From the NCBI GenBank assembly GCA_017545665.1, contig JAFWKQ010000121.1, positions 1 through 64,000 of the forward strand: a stretch of 64,000 nt of DNA, given 5' to 3'. Under the pieces are notes generated by a model. The model worked only from the letters and a program-made list of their open reading frames with translations. It searched no databases and was not told the DNA's origin. Origin of the DNA: Atopobiaceae bacterium. Lineage in GTDB: Bacteria; Actinomycetota; Coriobacteriia; Coriobacteriales; Atopobiaceae. Below, one piece after another: positions 63,495 through 64,000 of this stretch (positions are counted from its first letter, which is position 1; each line of letters opens with the position of its first letter). The position numbers and the translations under genes were made by a program.

Positions 63495-63722
63495 ATGTAT
63501 GCCATTCTTTTCTTGCTCATATTTGCGGCACTGCTCGTGGCGTACGGCCTGACGTTGCACAAGACGGGCAACGTAAACCTCATGCCGTATCGAGCAACAC
63601 ACAGTATCCGCGGCAAACAAGACGTACGACGCGTTGGTCTCATTACCATCCGCGTGGGCCTTGTGCTCGGCGCCATACTGGTTGTGGCGCTCGTGGTCGT
63701 TAAGGCAATGGGACTCGAGTAA
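63495..63722 (+). CDS. Small two-TM membrane protein of unknown function
   Basis: 75 aa with hydrophobic segments at residues about 2-20 and 47-70 separated by a basic loop containing MPYRATHSIRGKQDVRR. GGAGG lies 9 bp upstream of the ATG at 63495; earlier in-frame ATG at 63441 has no such site. The loop composition suggests a cytoplasmic orientation. No family recognised. Confidence 0.65.
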   Translation: MYAILFLLIFAALLVAYGLTLHKTGNVNLMPYRATHSIRGKQDVRRVGLITIRVGLVLGAILVVALVVVKAMGLE

Positions 63723-63738
63723 ATTCCCGAACCGCAAT

Positions 63739-63777
63739 AACATCAGGGAATGGGGAGTATCCCCATTCCCTGATGTT
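63739..63777. terminator. Bidirectional hairpin, 18-bp arms
   Basis: AACATCAGGGAATGGGGA, loop GTA, perfect complement. It lies between the convergent 75-aa gene and the gene entering from the right edge, overlapping the stop codon of the latter by two bases. Member of the GGGGATACTCCCC family. Confidence 0.65.
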
Positions 63778-64000
63778 ATGAGATCGATAGGACGGCAACC
63801 ACAATGGCTGCGGTACCCGTTACGGGATTGGTGCGAATGTGCCTCATCAAGCAACTGGCAGTGGATCCGTCAGGCAGCGCCCCGTCAAAGAAGACGCGAC
63901 CTCCCTTGCCTTCGCAGCACTCCAGCGCATGCTCCCTAAAAAAGGATTCCGCCACCAGCGGAACCGCACTGGGCGCAGAAGGAGCATAGGAAAGGCTAGG
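63776..64000 (-). CDS. C-terminal fragment of an unidentified gene, cut by the window edge
   Basis: An open frame of 74 codons runs in from the right edge to a TAA at 63776-63778. The sequence includes FFREHALECCEGKGGRVFF, GSTASCLMRH and NPVTGTAAIVVAVLSIS, which read as structured protein rather than repeat translation. Coordinates may be off by one base. I do not recognise the family. Confidence 0.5.
   Translation of the reverse strand, partial: PSLSYAPSAPSAVPLVAESFFREHALECCEGKGGRVFFDGALPDGSTASCLMRHIRTNPVTGTAAIVVAVLSIS

Overview
The window is a chromosomal segment of a high-GC, strictly anaerobic Gram-positive, most likely a member of the Coriobacteriia (Olsenella/Atopobium/Collinsella-like). 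This is inferred from the ribosomal-protein gene order running through rpoA, rplQ and truA, the ferredoxin-linked 2-oxoacid oxidoreductase, the soluble NuoE/NuoF-type iron-sulfur flavoproteins, and very large Cna-B/FctA-type surface proteins. No phage, transposase, rRNA, tRNA or CRISPR array is visible.

Left part (1-9011): a VUT-family transporter and a short-chain dehydrogenase on the minus strand behind a good candidate preQ1-I riboswitch; plus-strand glmU (truncated), prs, pth and a HUMPS-family sugar-phosphate enzyme; minus-strand glycosyltransferase, ArsP_2-type metal permease and truA.

Core (9495-19430 and 47120-52696): the S10-spc-alpha ribosomal superoperon, all on the minus strand in canonical order from rplC to rplQ. 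It lacks rpsJ at its head and is cut in two between rplX and rplE by about 27.7 kb of foreign content. Each half carries its own factor-independent terminator: after rplX, after secY and after rplQ.

Inserted island (19431-47119): from right to left in transcription order, a Fic protein on the opposite strand with a palindromic operator-like region, then anchor A1 (708 aa), giant stalk adhesin B1 (about 3138 aa), a SpaA-like protein C with an LTKTGD sorting-like signal, anchor A2 (699 aa) and giant stalk adhesin B2 (about 3409 aa). A1/B1 and A2/B2 are paralogous pairs. The stalks share repeat arrays and a near-identical C-terminal cap that has no sorting signal. Their N-terminal tip domains differ: choice-of-anchor A type in B1, Ig-like adhesin type in B2. 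No sortase gene is present.

Right part (52913-64000): a lipoprotein of unknown function, a four-subunit 2-oxoacid:ferredoxin oxidoreductase (56921 to 54087), a three-gene NAD(P)H/ferredoxin-type complex (NuoE-like, NuoF-like and a 684-aa FAD/Fe-S protein), a Uma2-family protein, a 75-aa membrane protein and the C-terminal end of an unidentified gene. Ferredoxin reduced by the 2-oxoacid oxidoreductase is a plausible partner of the neighbouring flavoprotein complex.

Nearly every longer intergenic space is filled by dispersed repeats of several families: R1 (AAAAGTGCGCCCGG-like arrays), R2 (CCGAACAAACGG hairpins), R3 (an inverted pair flanking the NuoEF operon), and hairpins with GGGGATACTCCCC or GGGGACAGTCCCC cores.
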